In this document: piece by piece, positions 1-13,521 of the stretch
Position numbering within the stretch: position 1 is the first letter of the stretch
How the letters are laid out: each line of letters opens with the position of its first letter
Source of the DNA: Azolla caroliniana
Taxonomy: Eukaryota > Polypodiophyta
Length of the DNA stretch: 64,000 nt
Reading direction: 5' to 3'
Assembly: GCA_043228905.1 (NCBI GenBank)
Contig: JBHGNT010000013.1
Span: 13,888,001 to 13,952,000, forward strand
Program-made: the position numbers and the translations under genes
Notes under the pieces: generated by a model
Told to the model about the DNA's origin: nothing
Seen by the model: the letters and a program-made list of their open reading frames with translations, nothing else
Database searches by the model: none

Positions 1-252
1 TTCACTTCCAGTCAGGAAGGTAACGAGCAATATCACTTCTATTCATTTTTCTAGTTCAAAAAGCAAATCTAAATGGAAGGTGGGAATAAGAAAAGGAAAA
101 TTGTCAACATTAAGTAGAAGCCTGTTCTTGCTATCACCACCTTTACATATTAGTGTGGATTTGGTAGTATGCTTTCTAAACAGGTTTCCCAAAGCACCGG
201 CCGTTTAATGACCTTTCTTTGGGAGACATGTTGCAAGTTTGATGGTGAAGAC

Positions 253-412
253 TCAAGAATGCCAAATGCCTATGATCGATTTGTAGAAAACAACTTAATG
301 TTATACCTGGAGAAAATTTCTTTCTTGGATTTACAAGAATGCAAAACTACTATGATCGATCTTTAGAAAGAAACTTAATGTTATACCCAGGAGAAAGATT
401 CCTTTCTTGGAT
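253..412. repeat. 80-bp tandem duplication inside a helicase intron
   Basis: Two imperfect copies of an 80-bp unit (253-332 and 333-412); TATGATCGAT recurs at 271 and 351 and ACTTAATGTTATACC follows in both. It lies in the intron upstream of the exon at 786. Apparently a local duplication without coding meaning. Confidence 0.8.
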
Positions 413-785
413 TTAATCCCCTAATGCAACAAGGAATAATTGCATATTTGTATTCCATCTAATCAGTAATTTAAAGCAATGTCATATGGGTTCAACTTTC
501 TGTTTGTCACTTTTCTGGTATGTCCCAAGTTAAATGCAGTTAAATAAGACCAATTCTAGACATATAACTGAGGGATGAATCAAAATGTTGGAAAGAATGA
601 TGTATTTTTGGTGCAAGTATTTTAGATGCGTTATAATTGTAGTGAAATGTGTTATAATTGTAGTGAAATGTGTCGCATGAGCTTATGCAGTAAGTATATT
701 TCTGACCTTGAGACAATTAAGCAAGTTTCTTTAGCAATATATGAATAAAAATATCCAAATTCCTTCTCATTTCTGCAATTTTTAG

Positions 786-3700
786 ATCATACTGGCAACT
801 AATGTGGCGGAGTCATCAGTTACCATACCTGGCATTTCTTATGTGATTGATTCTTGTCGCTCCCTGGAAATATTCTGGGACAATGAGAGACGAAAACAAA
901 TTCCAAGGCTAGTTTGGATTTCCAAGTCTCAGGTATTGGTATTATGACACTACATATCCATCTTGTATACTTAATGCCTTATTGCTATATAGTATGTCAC
1001 TACCATTCATCCTGTATACTTATGGTTGTCAGGCTGATCAGCGCAAAGGAAGGACGGGGCGTACCTGTGATGGTCAAGTATTCCGTTTGGTTCCAAAGGA
1101 TGTTTTTTATTCTTTTTATGAGTTTGAAAGCCCTGCCATTCAGCTTTTGTCATTAAGGGAACAGGTTTTATCCATAACCTGTGCAGAATCGAAGGCCATT
1201 AATGACCCTACAGGTAAATATCATGTGGCAGAAAACAGTTCATCTTTTATGCCAGTTGTTTAATTCCTTTGCAAGCGATAAGTATAAGAGAAATCTGCAT
1301 CAGCGTTTCTTAGTGTCCAAAATGGCCGCTAAGAGCAAACGAATGCTATGTTATGAAAACATACTAATGTTTTTTCTGACGTTTTTTACCTTAAAATTTT
1401 TTTTACCCTATAGTAAATAATGATTACAAAAGTATGGTATTTACCATACTTCCAAGGGTTAAATGATCGAAACATACTCGAATGTGAATGCACGTATGGT
1501 ACGTACGGTTCATACTATGGTCTCGTCTATGAGAAGAGGGAATAAGGATATTCTTACACTCCTTAAATTCTACCTAAAATTTGTGTACATGTTTATAATT
1601 AGAGTAATTTATGCCCGAATTTCAGTGAAACGGAAATGGAAAATATGCATAATAGGCTGGTCGAGGGTGGAGATTTCTTAAGATTGAGGAAATTAACTAT
1701 TATCTCAAGAGATGATGTCCTTGATTTGGCGACAGAAAGGGTGCCAGGTCGTGTTTTCATGCCTGGCATAATACCTTTGCGTTGCTTGATCTCTAGTAAC
1801 AACAGCCCCAGACATATTTGATCTTCATATTTTGTAGTGGTCCAAAGCCTCCTTCAAAGAGTCAGTGATATCTTCCCCTTGTCACAAACATGGCTCTTGT
1901 GATTCCATCTCCTGGGAAAGAAGTAGCAGATCCAATCATTTCCTAGAAAAAAGGGTTTATTTTTCTTTACAAAAGAGTTCTGATTCCTGGGAAAGCTGTA
2001 TAGACTTCTCAATTAAAATGCATGTGTGACAATTGAGCCCACCTCTCCATGTTCTCTCTCAGCATGACTGTGTTTCACACGATTGTTTCCTCAGGAAAGT
2101 CATTGAAATAGTGACAGAAATTGCTGTTTTGTGGCGAAAGTCTCAGCACAGCAAGCAGCGTTTAATTTTTTTCAATCCTCATGTATGAAGCTGTGATGGC
2201 GCCTATGATTTCTTTTATTATGCTGTTTTCATTAGTTAGACTAATTTTACTAGCTTAGAATATGGAATACATTTGTTGCAAGTCATATGGAGTTCTGATT
2301 TTCGTATTTATGTTTTCATTTTCTGATGTTTTTGCAGCCTTCTTTTCCAAAGTTATGAATCCACCTGAAGATCTTACTATTGTAAATGCCTTAGATACTT
2401 TAAAAGGTGCTCTAGCTCTGGAGGAATCTCCCCAAAGAGGAAAATATTATCCAACGATTTATGGAAGGCTACTTGCAAGCCTTCCGTTGTCACTAGAATC
2501 TTCTATTTTGGTAGTTAGAGGTGGGCAGTTAGGTTTTTTGAAAGAGACTGCAGTTCTTGGTGCTATGATAGATTTGAATCCTCTGCCTATTGTCAATCCT
2601 TTTGGTCATGAACTGCAGGTAAGTTTATCTTTTCTCTGTTTGCACTGTTGATTAAATTTGATCATGTACTTACAGACCTGAATTCTTGCAGTATCGGGCT
2701 TATTTGGAGAAATATTACCAGAGAGAATCGTCGTATGGAGAAACTGAAATCTTCTCTCGTGTATCTGTATTACTTGCAAATTTGCATGCGTATGAATTTT
2801 GGCAGTGCACATGGAAGGTGTTATTCTTGCTCTCATTTGGAACAATTTATTCATGTTGATCACACATATTATGTTGGCATGGGTTAACTAAGAAGTCAGT
2901 CAACTTCCTAGATATGATTAGCCACACTTTTACGAGAACAAATGATAAGCCAGTTGGCTAATGAAGGCCGGATGCTGGATAAAATGAAAACTTAATTAAT
3001 TTCTTGGGGCAGCTTATGCGAATCTGAGCAGATGGACAGAGGCCTTTCAGGAAATGGTCAATGAAAAGGGCAATTCTAGCTTGGGGCATGAAGCAGAAGG
3101 AATTTCTTGTGGATAGGATTGAAACAAGAAGAGGGTAATTGTGTGGGTGATGGTGGGAGTGATAGGAAAATCAGCATGTCTAAGAATCTATTATGAGTTA
3201 TGAGGTAAATGGTTAGCTAAGCAATGATTATGTTTTCTTTATGTGTTTATAAAGTGCATAAGTTATTGTAATGTTTGAGAAATGTCATTTTGCCACATAA
3301 GTAATGTTCTTGCGGCAATGCGTTTCTGGTGTTTCACAAGCAAACATCCTTGAGAGGAGTGATTCTAGCTGGATTCCTTGCTATTCATCATGGGTTTTGC
3401 TTATGCCAGCCTGGACCATGATATGAATGGGCATATCGTCGTAAGATCAAACCCAACATCACACAACATTGGAGATGCCCTTTGTCCCACTTACCTTTCC
3501 ATATTGGATCTCTCCATGAGGGTTATTGGTTACTCATGATTAGAAAGACATTTTCTTTCGCTACATGCATTGACCAGACAACATAACGAGTATAATCCTC
3601 ATTAGAACTCATGGGCTATTATGATTCTCTAGAGATGTTAACATATCTTGTTTAATCTGATGTGATGATATATACATGCAGTGAGTTGGTCTATTTTTAA

Positions 3701-5411
3701 AAGGACTACTAGTGTGCCTTTTTATACAGGATAAGAAACGTTTGGAGAGGCTTATTCAATATGCATCAGGCTCAGAAACTGTAAGCAAGGAAGAGCTGCA
3801 TCTTCAAGAAGCAAGTGAGCGGCTATGGTGTGCTCAACATCATTTGTCACTTACTGGATTGCAATCAATAGAAGAAACAAGTAAGGAATGAAAACTGCAG
3901 CTGTATGTTCATATATGTTTACTTCCAATGCTGATACATTCAATGCATTTTTCATCATTCTTACTATCTGTTTTTCTCTCTCCCAGGTTTATCTGTAATA
4001 GATAAAATGCACATATATAGACCAAAGTTTCTATGTAATCCACAAAGTCCTCCATCATACTATAGTGCCTATGACTTTCAGCATTTATGTGACTTTTACC
4101 CTGAGGATAGCCTCCTGAGAAACTTCATTTTACTTGAGCATGAGGCCGTTCAAGATTTTAAAATATGTGATGGATGTGAATTTGTAACTGCTGGACAGTT
4201 TCATTGCTTCAAAGATATAGAAATGCTAAGAAAGCTGATTGGACAGGTAAATCGTTGATCAAATCTGGCATTATAATTTTCCTGAAGTTATTGCAAGCTA
4301 CAACAGCTTTCATTATTTAATCTATAATGTATTTTTCAGTTGCAGGACATTCTGGAGGAAACAGACTCTGTTCAGGATGAGTCACTGAGTGAACCTACCT
4401 TGCGTTGCAGATTTTTTACAAGAGGAGTTTGCAACAAGGGTTCTCTGTGCCAATTTTCGCATGACTTGACAGCTAACCGGTCTATATGCAAGTATTTCAT
4501 GTCAGAAACGGTAAAGAGCACTTTACCTAATTCACTCTGTTTAAAGATGAATGTCTGTACAAGAAACGGTTTTAGATTTACAGTTTGTGATGAATGTCTA
4601 GGGTTGTCGATATGGAGAAATGTGTGAATTCCGCCATATCGGTAGTACTCAACTCCCCTCGATTCAATGTTTTCCTATTGAATTTGAAGAGTTTCCAGAA
4701 AAAGACAGCTTCTTCAAATTGTTACCTCCATGTCAGCAGGAAAGTATTTTGATATATGGAGAAAAAGATTTCTATTTTACACGGAGGTTGTCAGAGCATT
4801 ATAAACCCCAAAAAATAGTTGCTTTGTCAATGGATAGAAAAGAATCCATTGATGAAGGACGAACTGATATATGGGACCGTGTGAATCAGCTTGTAGATAG
4901 TGGTGTGAAGATTATATGGGACATGGAAAAGTGGCCCTTATCAACAGGGAATTCTGCTGTTGTCCCTTGGAATGAGATAGCTTATGTTGTGTGGACAGTT
5001 AGAAGAGAGAAGGAAGAAATATTCTCAAAGAAGCTCGTGGATTTCTTTACTTCTCTTAGTGTCACGTTGCTCTCACAAGGTCTTGCAGACATAACATTAC
5101 TTTTGACAATGTATACTGATCAATATTCAAAATGGCAGGTTTGTCTTCTCCATTTTTCCATTGCAATTGTTTTTCTTGTACTTCTTTTTCAAATGTTCTT
5201 CCCCTTTTAGGTTGAAAGAGTGGCAAGGGACTGTTTTTTCTTCTTAACCAAGTCCGTACCATTTGATATACCTACATTTGGGGTGTATAAGCATGCTGGC
5301 GTGTTTGCATTTGGAGAGTCGAAGCCCGTAACTTACATGTTTGAGCTTCTTCCACCTTCTGCATTGCTTCATGGAGACTGTTTTTGGCATCTACAACAAG
5401 CTCTTAAGTGA
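786..5411 (+). CDS. DExH8: DEAH-box RNA helicase with two CCCH zinc fingers, C-terminal part (DExH8-like), 9 exons
   Basis: Probable ATP-dependent RNA helicase. Exons that keep one reading frame with GT/AG borders: 786-932, 1033-1213, 2338-2618, 2692-2817, 3730-3880, 3987-4246, 4340-4510, 4602-5138 and 5211-5411; together 684 codons plus stop. Exon 786-932 starts with helicase motif V (ATNVAESSVTIPG); exon 1033-1213 has motif VI (QRKGRTGRT); the helicase-associated region follows. A first CCCH finger (C-x7-C-x5-C-x3-H) is in exon 4340-4510. A second (C-x8-C-x5-C-x3-H) is split by the intron 4511-4601, with its last two Cys and His in exon 4602-5138. The order helicase, two CCCH fingers, conserved tail matches plant DExH8/CCCH-helicase proteins of about 1000 residues. 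Motifs I to IV must lie left of the window. Bases 1-19 may be the end of an earlier exon, but I could not confirm the frame. Exon borders are inferred, not tested with transcripts. Confidence 0.9.
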
Positions 5412-7206
5412 CAGAAGTAACAACATACATTGATCTACAAACAGAAGAATCAATGGACACTTTTCTGAAGGTTTCAATCCCTTTAGAATCTGTTTTTGGC
5501 ATCAACAACGAACTATCAATTAATGGATTAATAATCTACCTTAAACAAGAGGAATGTTTCAACGTTTCACTTACCTGAGCATATGAATTCAGTTGGAATC
5601 AACTAGACCTTGTGATATGTGTTCAAAGACAAACGACAACTTCAGTGTTTTGTGAGCTATCTCCAAATGTGCAAAATGCTTATATTGCAGTTGGTTAACA
5701 AAGATTTCTGTACTCACCTGGACAGCAACACGACTAGCAACGTTAGACCCAATGAAAAGGTGGATATCTGCATGGAAATTAAGTTACAACTTTTCATCAT
5801 AGAAACAGGAACTCTAATGTCAGTTTGCTATGTTATCAGCTTTTCTTCATAGAAACAGCAACTCTAATGCCAGTTCGTTATATGGTCTAAAGCTCCAGAC
5901 ACCTATTGGCTTGTGATCGTTCCTATTATATATATAATAGTTGTATTCAAGCATGGAAAGATATTTGCAATTATGAAATCGTACAGTCTCATTTATTAGC
6001 TACAATATAACTCAGCATCATGCTTGTTCTCCTAATTTTGAAGGAACTTTTCCACTCTTTGTTACTTGGATTTCCCACTGACCAAATATAATCCTTGTCG
6101 GGAACCTAGTGTCTTACATGGTGTTGCTGGAATCTGGATTGAAAATCTCTAGAACTGAGAATGGTCTATAAACATAACTTCATGTTTTTTTGTTTTTGTT
6201 CCAAATATATGAATCTTGGTGGTGGTATATTTCATCCATTACAATGTTCCACATATTTGAATCTTGGTGATATGGTATATTTCATCCATAACAATTATCA
6301 CACTAAATTGTGAAATGGCTTATAGTTTAAACATTTTGAGCCTTTATTGGCTTAATGGTTTTCGATTTAAATGGTTAAAAAAGTAAATTTTGAAATATTA
6401 AAAATTTTACAATTTTAAAAAATAAAATGTGTACTTCAAATTATGACCTAACCTGAAAACCAACAAAACCATGAAATTGCAGTTTTAATGGTTTAAAGGT
6501 TTGAAAGTCTCTAAAATTGTTTGGTTTGAGCTTGAATTTTTTGTATTGGTTCGGTTTAGTTCGATTTAAGTTTCAATTTTTTTAAAGGTTTCAGTTTTAA
6601 ACAATTTGAGTTTGACACTCTTGAACTGAACACAACTGTTGCTGATTGTTAGATGTGCGTTCATTTCTCCAATCCATTTTCCATTTAAATGCATAATTTA
6701 AGCATTTGAAGGTCGCATCTACTTATACAAGTTATTCTTTAAATTATTCAATCTTTTGTTTTTGTGCTCGGAGATAAGTCGTGGTTTTGTTTTTGTTTTT
6801 TCTCAATGAAGATAATTATATAAAAAAACTTTGATTAAATTAAAGTTATGATCAAGATATATCCAACCTACCACCAATGTCCCATACCAATGGATATTAG
6901 GATGACTAGTACGTTGGAAAAGGTAACACAATCATTGAGATGAAAGCATAACCCCCATCAATTATGTCTTAAGACTTTAGTCTTTCGATGTCATGTGTTT
7001 TATGAGGGGAGCTAAACCTCATAATTATACTTCTTATTAAGCCCCTTTAATGGATGTCTTTTTTGAAAGACTCATTCCATTGGTTGTAAATATCATGATA
7101 GTGCACACACACATCATTCTCTTTCTAGCATTAGTGAACATACCCTTAACTTACATTTCGTAAATATTAATGGCTTACCTTTACCTACTTTATGTGTACA
7201 TAACGT
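5412..7206. other. 3' flank of the helicase gene, no gene seen
   Basis: AT-rich DNA with no convincing coding frame. It holds the helicase 3' untranslated region and intergenic sequence. Two small tandem duplications are visible: a 50-bp period at 5791-5890 (ATAGAAACAG..AACTCTAATG in each unit) and a 48-bp period at about 6211-6306 (GAATCTTGGTG followed by TATATTTCATCCAT). It ends at the insertion site of element C. Confidence 0.7.
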
Positions 7207-7881
7207 TGTCGCGTTGTTACGCACGTGCGTATAGAACGAGGCAGGACCACGGGGGACTTGGACCGAGGAATAACCGAACAGGAGTAGGAGCAAGAAAGAC
7301 AACGGCTGTGCTTCCACACACACGCACGCAGATACACAGAAACCGCAATTGAATGAAACAATGGAAACGAGACAAATGCGTATATGTATGTATATATTTT
7401 GATGAAAAAGGGTTACAACCGGCAGGCCGGTGAGCAACAAAACTCCAACGCCTACGCACACGCACACAGAAGAGCAAGATGGAGGCTCTGCCGGAAGCAC
7501 TTGGGCGTTCTGCGGAGCAGAGTTAGCCTCCTGAAAACCTGCACAGAGCAAATACAGAGCAAGACGGAGGAGAAGAGCTTGGTCCTAGTCCGACAACACT
7601 TCGTCCTCGACAAAAGCGATCCCCTCCACAATACCTCTCCCTCTCTTTTATAGCCCAAGGAGGGAGGATGTTACAACCCGTTACATCATCTTTATTCTCT
7701 GTCCTTTCGGACAGAGATACGCCTCGATTTCCTACCTATCAAATCCGTGCGACCTAGGATATTCACATCAGCTGACTTGTACCTAAATATGTACACTACA
7801 ACAAAACTCGTGCCCACGTGTAAGGGCCGGTTCGCGCACATCATTCTCCGATTCCGCCTAGGGACGGTTTTCTCCACGACA
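7207..7881 (-). repeat. 3' LTR of gypsy element C
   Basis: 675-bp LTR bounded by TGTCG and CGACA. On the minus strand it carries the TATA-like CTATAAAAG (plus-strand CTTTTATAG near 7645-7655). Adjacent internal DNA (7882 onward) is the complement of a GGTGGGGGCGGA-type polypurine tract. Confidence 0.9.
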
Positions 7882-7954
7882 TCCGCCCCCACCTAACCGC
7901 GCATCCACCGGTATGTGCCAAAATAGACTCTTGCCGGAGAAAATCGGCCCGCGC

Positions 7955-10900
7955 TTACCCTTCGTCCTCTGGATTGCCATTCGCTCCGAACCGATCGTCC
8001 TCGCTATCCAAGTCTTCCGGGTCCGGTTCATCCTCGTGCCGCTTTTTGAACACTTTGATCCTTTTCCCGACCACCGGTACCGCCATCCTCGTCCCGTCGA
8101 GCTCCGTGAGATGGTAGGTCCCGTTGTCGTTGGCGCCTGCCACCACATAAGGCCCGAATCACCTCCTTGCGAACTTCCGCATTGCCTTGTGCTGGTTGTC
8201 GAGGATGTTGTCATATACTAGAACCCAGTCACCTTCCTCGATTTTCTTCGGCCGTAGTCGGTGGGTCCTGTCGAATCATTCTTTGTTCTTCACCCTTGCC
8301 GCCTGTAGCTTTTCCGCGACTCGTTCCACATCCTCCGATCTTTGCTCGAGCTGCTGGATCCGCGCCACTAACAGCTCCTCCCGGCTCATCTTGTCTTTCC
8401 AGTCCACCGTAGCCCATGAGGAGATCGTTCGCTCCATTGGCATGATCGGCTTCTGCCTGTACATCAACTCCGCCGGCATGAACCCGGTTACCGAACTGTG
8501 CGTAGTTCGGTCGGCCCACAACGCATAAGGTAATAGTCGCGGCCAATTTCTGACTTGGCCTCCACATGCCTGCACTAACACTTTGATGATCGGCCCGTGT
8601 CCGCGTTCCACCTTCCCGTTCGCCTCCGGATTGTACGCCGTGGTGAGCGAGAGTTTAACCCCTAGCCGGTCAAACAACTCTTCAGCCTCTTGTGTGTCCA
8701 GTTCTTTGCGGTCGGCTATGATCTTCCCTACGCACCCGTACCGGCATACCACCTCTTTGATAAGAAATCGGCACACGGTCGTGGTCGTTTTGTTCGTCAG
8801 TGCTTGGCCTTCCACCTGGTTTGTCAGGTCCTCTCGTGCCAGCACTAGGTATCGCATTTGCCCTACCCCCATCGGCATCATCACTAGATCTACCATCCAT
8901 TTGAAGTGGATAGTCGGAGGGTAGGTCAAGTGAAGCTTGTCCCGATGTTGGACTATGGAGTGCATCTGACAACTTTCGCAAGTTGTCACGAACTGATGCA
9001 CGTCCCGGTATAGTCCCGACCACCAGTACTTCCCCTTCAACTTCTCGAATGTGGCCCACGTCCCGCAGTGTCCAGCCCAGGGACTTTCGTGGTACGCTGC
9101 CAACAATTCCTCTTGTTTCTCTTTCTTTGCCACCACCTGGAGTGGAACGCTGTTTCTCTTCTTCGGGTGTTTCCAGATTCCCCTATCCCATAGGAAGAAT
9201 CAGTGTTTTCTTTTGAATCCGGTTGGTCTCTTCCTTCGTCCACGCTGCGTCCGGTGTCATTGTCTTCAGGAACCCACCAATCTAGAGCAACTCCCCGTCG
9301 TACTTGCTCTCATCGAACTTGTTAAGCGCCAGAGTGCTCCCTTGCCTTGTCATGTTACGTAAGCCGTCTCGAAGAAGTCCACGCCGACTTCCTCGTCCTC
9401 TGAAACCATGTCGACTTCCTCGTCCTCGTCATTGAATCTCGCCCTCGAAAGCATGTCGGCCATGGCGTTGTCTTTTCCGGAAATGTGTCGAATTTCCGGA
9501 TTCAGGGACTTGATGTACACTATCCACCTGAGCATTGCCAGGTCCGGCATCGCGCATCCGGATACCATACCGAGGATCGGCAGGCAGTCCGTCTCAATTA
9601 TCACCTCCATCCTGATCAGGTAGTCTTTGTCGGCCTTGATCGCCGAAACGATACCCCAAAGTTCGCGTTTAACCTGGGCGTATCCTCGTTGTCGTTCACT
9701 GAGGACTTTCGTGCCAAACCGGATGGGGAGCCTCGTGCCATTTTCATCCTCCTGGCTAATCACCCATCCGATTCCGGTCGGACTCGTGTCTACGGTCACG
9801 TAAATTGGAATGTCTTTACTGTAGACCGCTTTCCGGAGTGCCGGTGCCGCAACGAGTGCTTCTTTCATTTTCCAGACTCTGAATGCTCCTCTCTCCACTC
9901 GAATTTACGCCATTTCTTCAGCAATCCATAGAGCGGCTCTGCGACGTGGGCGTAATGCGGGATCCAGATATGGTAGAACGCGCATGCTCCCAAGAATCTC
10001 TGGACTTCTATGACTGAATTGCAATCGCGCTTCATCGCGGAGATGGCCTCTACCTTGGCAGGCGACGGTTTTCGACCGAATGACCTGCATAGGTGTCCGA
10101 CGACCATGATCTCCGATTGCCCGAAAGCGGATTTTTCCCCGGAGAAGGTGAGCCTCGCCCCCTCTAGTCTTCGCAACACCTTCTCACAGTCATCGACGTG
10201 GTCCGCCACAAATTTCCGGCATCCGTCCTGTCTGATTGTCTCGTCCTTATCCTCCACCGGGCATCCTTTGATCGAGATGTCGTCTAAGAATGGCATGGTG
10301 ATGTCCAGGATACAATCCCTTAGCACTTTGTTCATTGCGTTCACCATGTGGGCTACCGAGTTCGTCCCTCCTTGCGGAAGGGTACACATCCGTACTAGGC
10401 CGAGAGGAGCCCGCATCGTCGTAATGTCCCTGCTCTCCACGACTAGCTGGAACTGGTCGTATCCCGAGTATAGATCACCGACCGAGTAAATTGACCTTCT
10501 GGCGAAGGCCTCCGCGAACTCGTTTATGGTTAGTCGGATTCCTGCGTTCCGAATGGTCACCTTGTTGACCGGTTGCAGGTCCTGAATGAAGCGCATCAGG
10601 CCGTTCTTCTTGGGCACAGTAAACCACCAATTAGAATACGGAGCACTAGACGGTTCGAGGATGCCCATATCCACCTTTTGTTTCAGCAACTCCATCAGCT
10701 TCGGGATGTGAGTTTGGGTACTGGAATCGGTTTGAGGTTCCACGGTACATGCGGTACCGTCAAGATCACCATTGGTTCTACCATCGTCGAGTCTATGCAC
10801 CCGATCTCCTCCGGCGAGAATGCGAAACCCAAGCATTCTCCGAAACCGGTCCTCTTCCGCCGGCAGTAGAAAGCCACCCCCCCACCGACCTTGAGCTCTC

Positions 10901-11431
10901 GTAGCGTTATGTCGGTGAACCGGTGTCCTATGCCGGCCGGATCTCGTAAACTCGGGTCCGACGTGACCCCTTTCATCTGTAACTCGCTGCCCTCCGGCAA
11001 GGGTGCCACAACTGGCCTCACCTTCCGGTCCACAGTCTTGTACTTCATATCCACTCGGGCCGTCCGATCCGACTCGAGTCCTCTACCGAAGTTGGCGATG
11101 ACTTCGTACATCTTTTCCGAACTTACTGGAATCGTCCGGTCTTCACTAAGGCCCTCTCTGAACACCTCCTATAGCTTCCCCAAGGTGTCGTCGAAAAAGA
11201 CCGCCTCCACGGCTCCGTTGATTTCCTCTCCGGGGCCGAGGACTCCGCATGCCCTGAGTCGCTCTTCTGCCCACTTCTTCTCCCGGCCAACGACGCCGGC
11301 TATTGTACAACCTCCGTTGTCGGAGAACCAAAACTTCCTACCTATGTTACTGATTCTTCTGCCTACCGTACATGTGTGGGGTTTTTCTAGAGTGTCCGGA
11401 CTATCGCGTCCCCACGCCTTGATAGCCCTCT
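7955..11431 (-). pseudogene. Element C pol (RT, RNase H, integrase), disrupted
   Basis: Decayed copy of the polyprotein that is intact in A and B. Recognisable open pieces on the minus strand are 10695-11165 (pre-RT region), 9865-10836 (RT with FLDDI), 9350-9898 (RNase H with ETDC and NAMADMLSR), 8276-9136 (integrase with WMVDLV and NPEANGKVERG) and the C-terminus ending at 7955. The 9137-9349 stretch corresponding to the start of integrase has no open frame. The RT and integrase catalytic motifs are still visible, but no continuous frame remains, so the element cannot encode its own enzymes. Confidence 0.88.
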
Positions 11432-13478
11432 CTAAAAATCCCCTCGGCTTTCGGTGCCGAGGGTCTCTCGGTTCCGTTCATGGTTCGGTCGTACCGTCAG
11501 AAACTGGACGGAGTGATGCCCGTCTTGGCTCTTGACTCGTGCGTACGCCGAACCGTTGTCCAACACCTTCGTCTCCATTCGTGCCGCTGTGATGTACGGT
11601 TCCCCGAGTATCACTGGATGTAAGGATGTCTCCTGCACAAAGAAGTGTTGATCGATCTTGATATCACCGATTTTCACTCGTACATTCGGGCAGGCTCCGT
11701 GTAGCTCTTCCATGGTGCGCGTCATCGCTCGTATTTTCCACCCGTGCTTGGTGTTGATAGGCCATTAGCCCTTCTTGTAAAAGTCCATGGGCATCAAGTT
11801 GATTTCCGAACCGTGGTCTACCAACGCCACCACCGGCTCCTGGACATCTCTGATCTTAACGGGGGTCTCCGTAGTGGTTGTAGCCCAATGTAGCCTCGAA
11901 TAGTGGCTTTCCGCCAACTTGTCTTCCAGGGCCATGTCTTCTAGGTGTGTCGTTCGCACCTCCACCGGCTTCTCCGGCTCCGGCTCCGGCTCTGTCGAAA
12001 GCCTTTTCCGCTTAACCAAGTCTACGATGGAGTCGTGGAATTCCTTCTTGGTGATCCCGAGCACCTCCCTCAGTGACAACTCCACTTTGCTATTGAGGAT
12101 CTGTTCCTCCAGGACCTTTTGTAGGTCCGTGGTTCTTTTGATCTCTGTGCTCAACCGGTAACCGGCCCTCTTGGCCTTGTCTGGTGCGCCGGATGCACCG
12201 ACATCATTCTGCTTTGGCCTGAACCGGGTCTCATACCGTTGTGAGGGTCCAGCCCCCCTGGTCTTTCCCGCGCGCTTGTCTTCCACCAGAACCTCGTAGT
12301 TCTGGCATGCGGCTTCCACGAAGCTCGTGTTCTCTTCGACCGGGTCACTCCACCCGGTTACCTCCTGAACCCATCTTTCCGCGCGGTCCGCTTCCTCTTT
12401 CCTCAATCATACGCCAGCGAGGCCATCTAGCATCAATGGCCAGAACCCGGAGTCCTTCGTCTTCCGGACTTCGTCGCTCCCGACCCAGATTCCTACCGAC
12501 GCCGAGTAGTGGATAGTCTTCGCGTGGCGAGCCGCCGCTTCTTCCATCAGCCACTTCATTCCCCCTCGTCCGACGTTCAGTTCCAGGGCCGTCTTGGTTT
12601 CGCTAGCGTGTACTCGCCCGTTCCACAGGTACATCATGTTAGACCTTATTGCTTCGGCGAATTCCCCGCAGTTCTTCCGGGTGTGGCCGACCGCATCGCA
12701 CCACAACCACCGATGCCCGGCCGGAGGCCTTCGGTCGTGGGCTTGTTTGCCGCCGTCCTTCCGTGCCTGTGCAATCTGGAGGTCCCTCACTATTTGAGTC
12801 AGCTCCTCTAGAGCCGCACCTCCGGACGAGCCCTTGACCACGCTGGTCGAAGTCGAGCCGGTCTCAAGCCAATCTTGGGTCTCCTCCCTTCATGCCAGTG
12901 GGGGTACCTTGAGCTTCCTTGCCGCAGCCCAGTCGGCCGTCGTCGGTCTCCAATAGGAGGCCCACTTGCTCCCGGTCCCTGAAGTCCACCGATTTAACGA
13001 ACAATAGGACACGACTTGTGTCCAGTACGGTCCGGTTCAGCGCCGAAAGACGCGCGAAGCGTTCTTCAAACTCCCGGAGGAGCACCGACACGTTTCTCCC
13101 CTTTTCGTGGGTCTCCACCCATTCCATGAAGGCCCACTTTGATAGCCGAAGCGCGTCATCAAGCCCGTATTTCTCAAGGAGCCAACCTTCAAACTCTTCG
13201 TAGGTCCGGCTCTTAGCCCGTACCTCGAGCACCTCCGCGTGGATGCCCAACATCGCCACCCGAGGGAATCCGGCCAATCGCTTGTCCTCTGGAATGTCGC
13301 TCATCACCATTTCGGCTCGGTAGGCCTCCAAATAGCTCATGGCCTCCTTTCCACCGAACCAGCCTATCGTGTCGACGATCACTTCAATGGCCCTATCGAG
13401 GGCGCCTGTGCCTTCGCGCGCACTCATTATCCGATCCACAACTCCAACCATGGCTTTTGCAAGCTCCGATCCCCTCAT
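11432..13478 (-). pseudogene. Element C gag-protease, disrupted
   Basis: Homologous along its length to the gag-protease frame of A. It is broken into pieces 12864-13478, 12407-12841, 11765-12406 and 11432-11725. One break is an A-to-T type change giving TAA just after the FYKKG motif. The CCHC zinc knuckle has lost its first cysteine (WLWCDAVGHTRKNC; A has CMWC). The protease motif LVDHGSEIN is unchanged. It ends with the same GATTTTTAG context as A, including the putative frameshift stem. Confidence 0.87.
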
Positions 13479-13521
13479 CTTTCTATTCCTCTGCCGCCTT
13501 TCACGTCGGGTTCACGAAATA

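Noticed and set aside
1-19. End of an upstream helicase exon (GGAAG before GTAACG)
   Set aside because: The 19 bases do not give sequence I could match to the region before motif V, so it is left uncalled.
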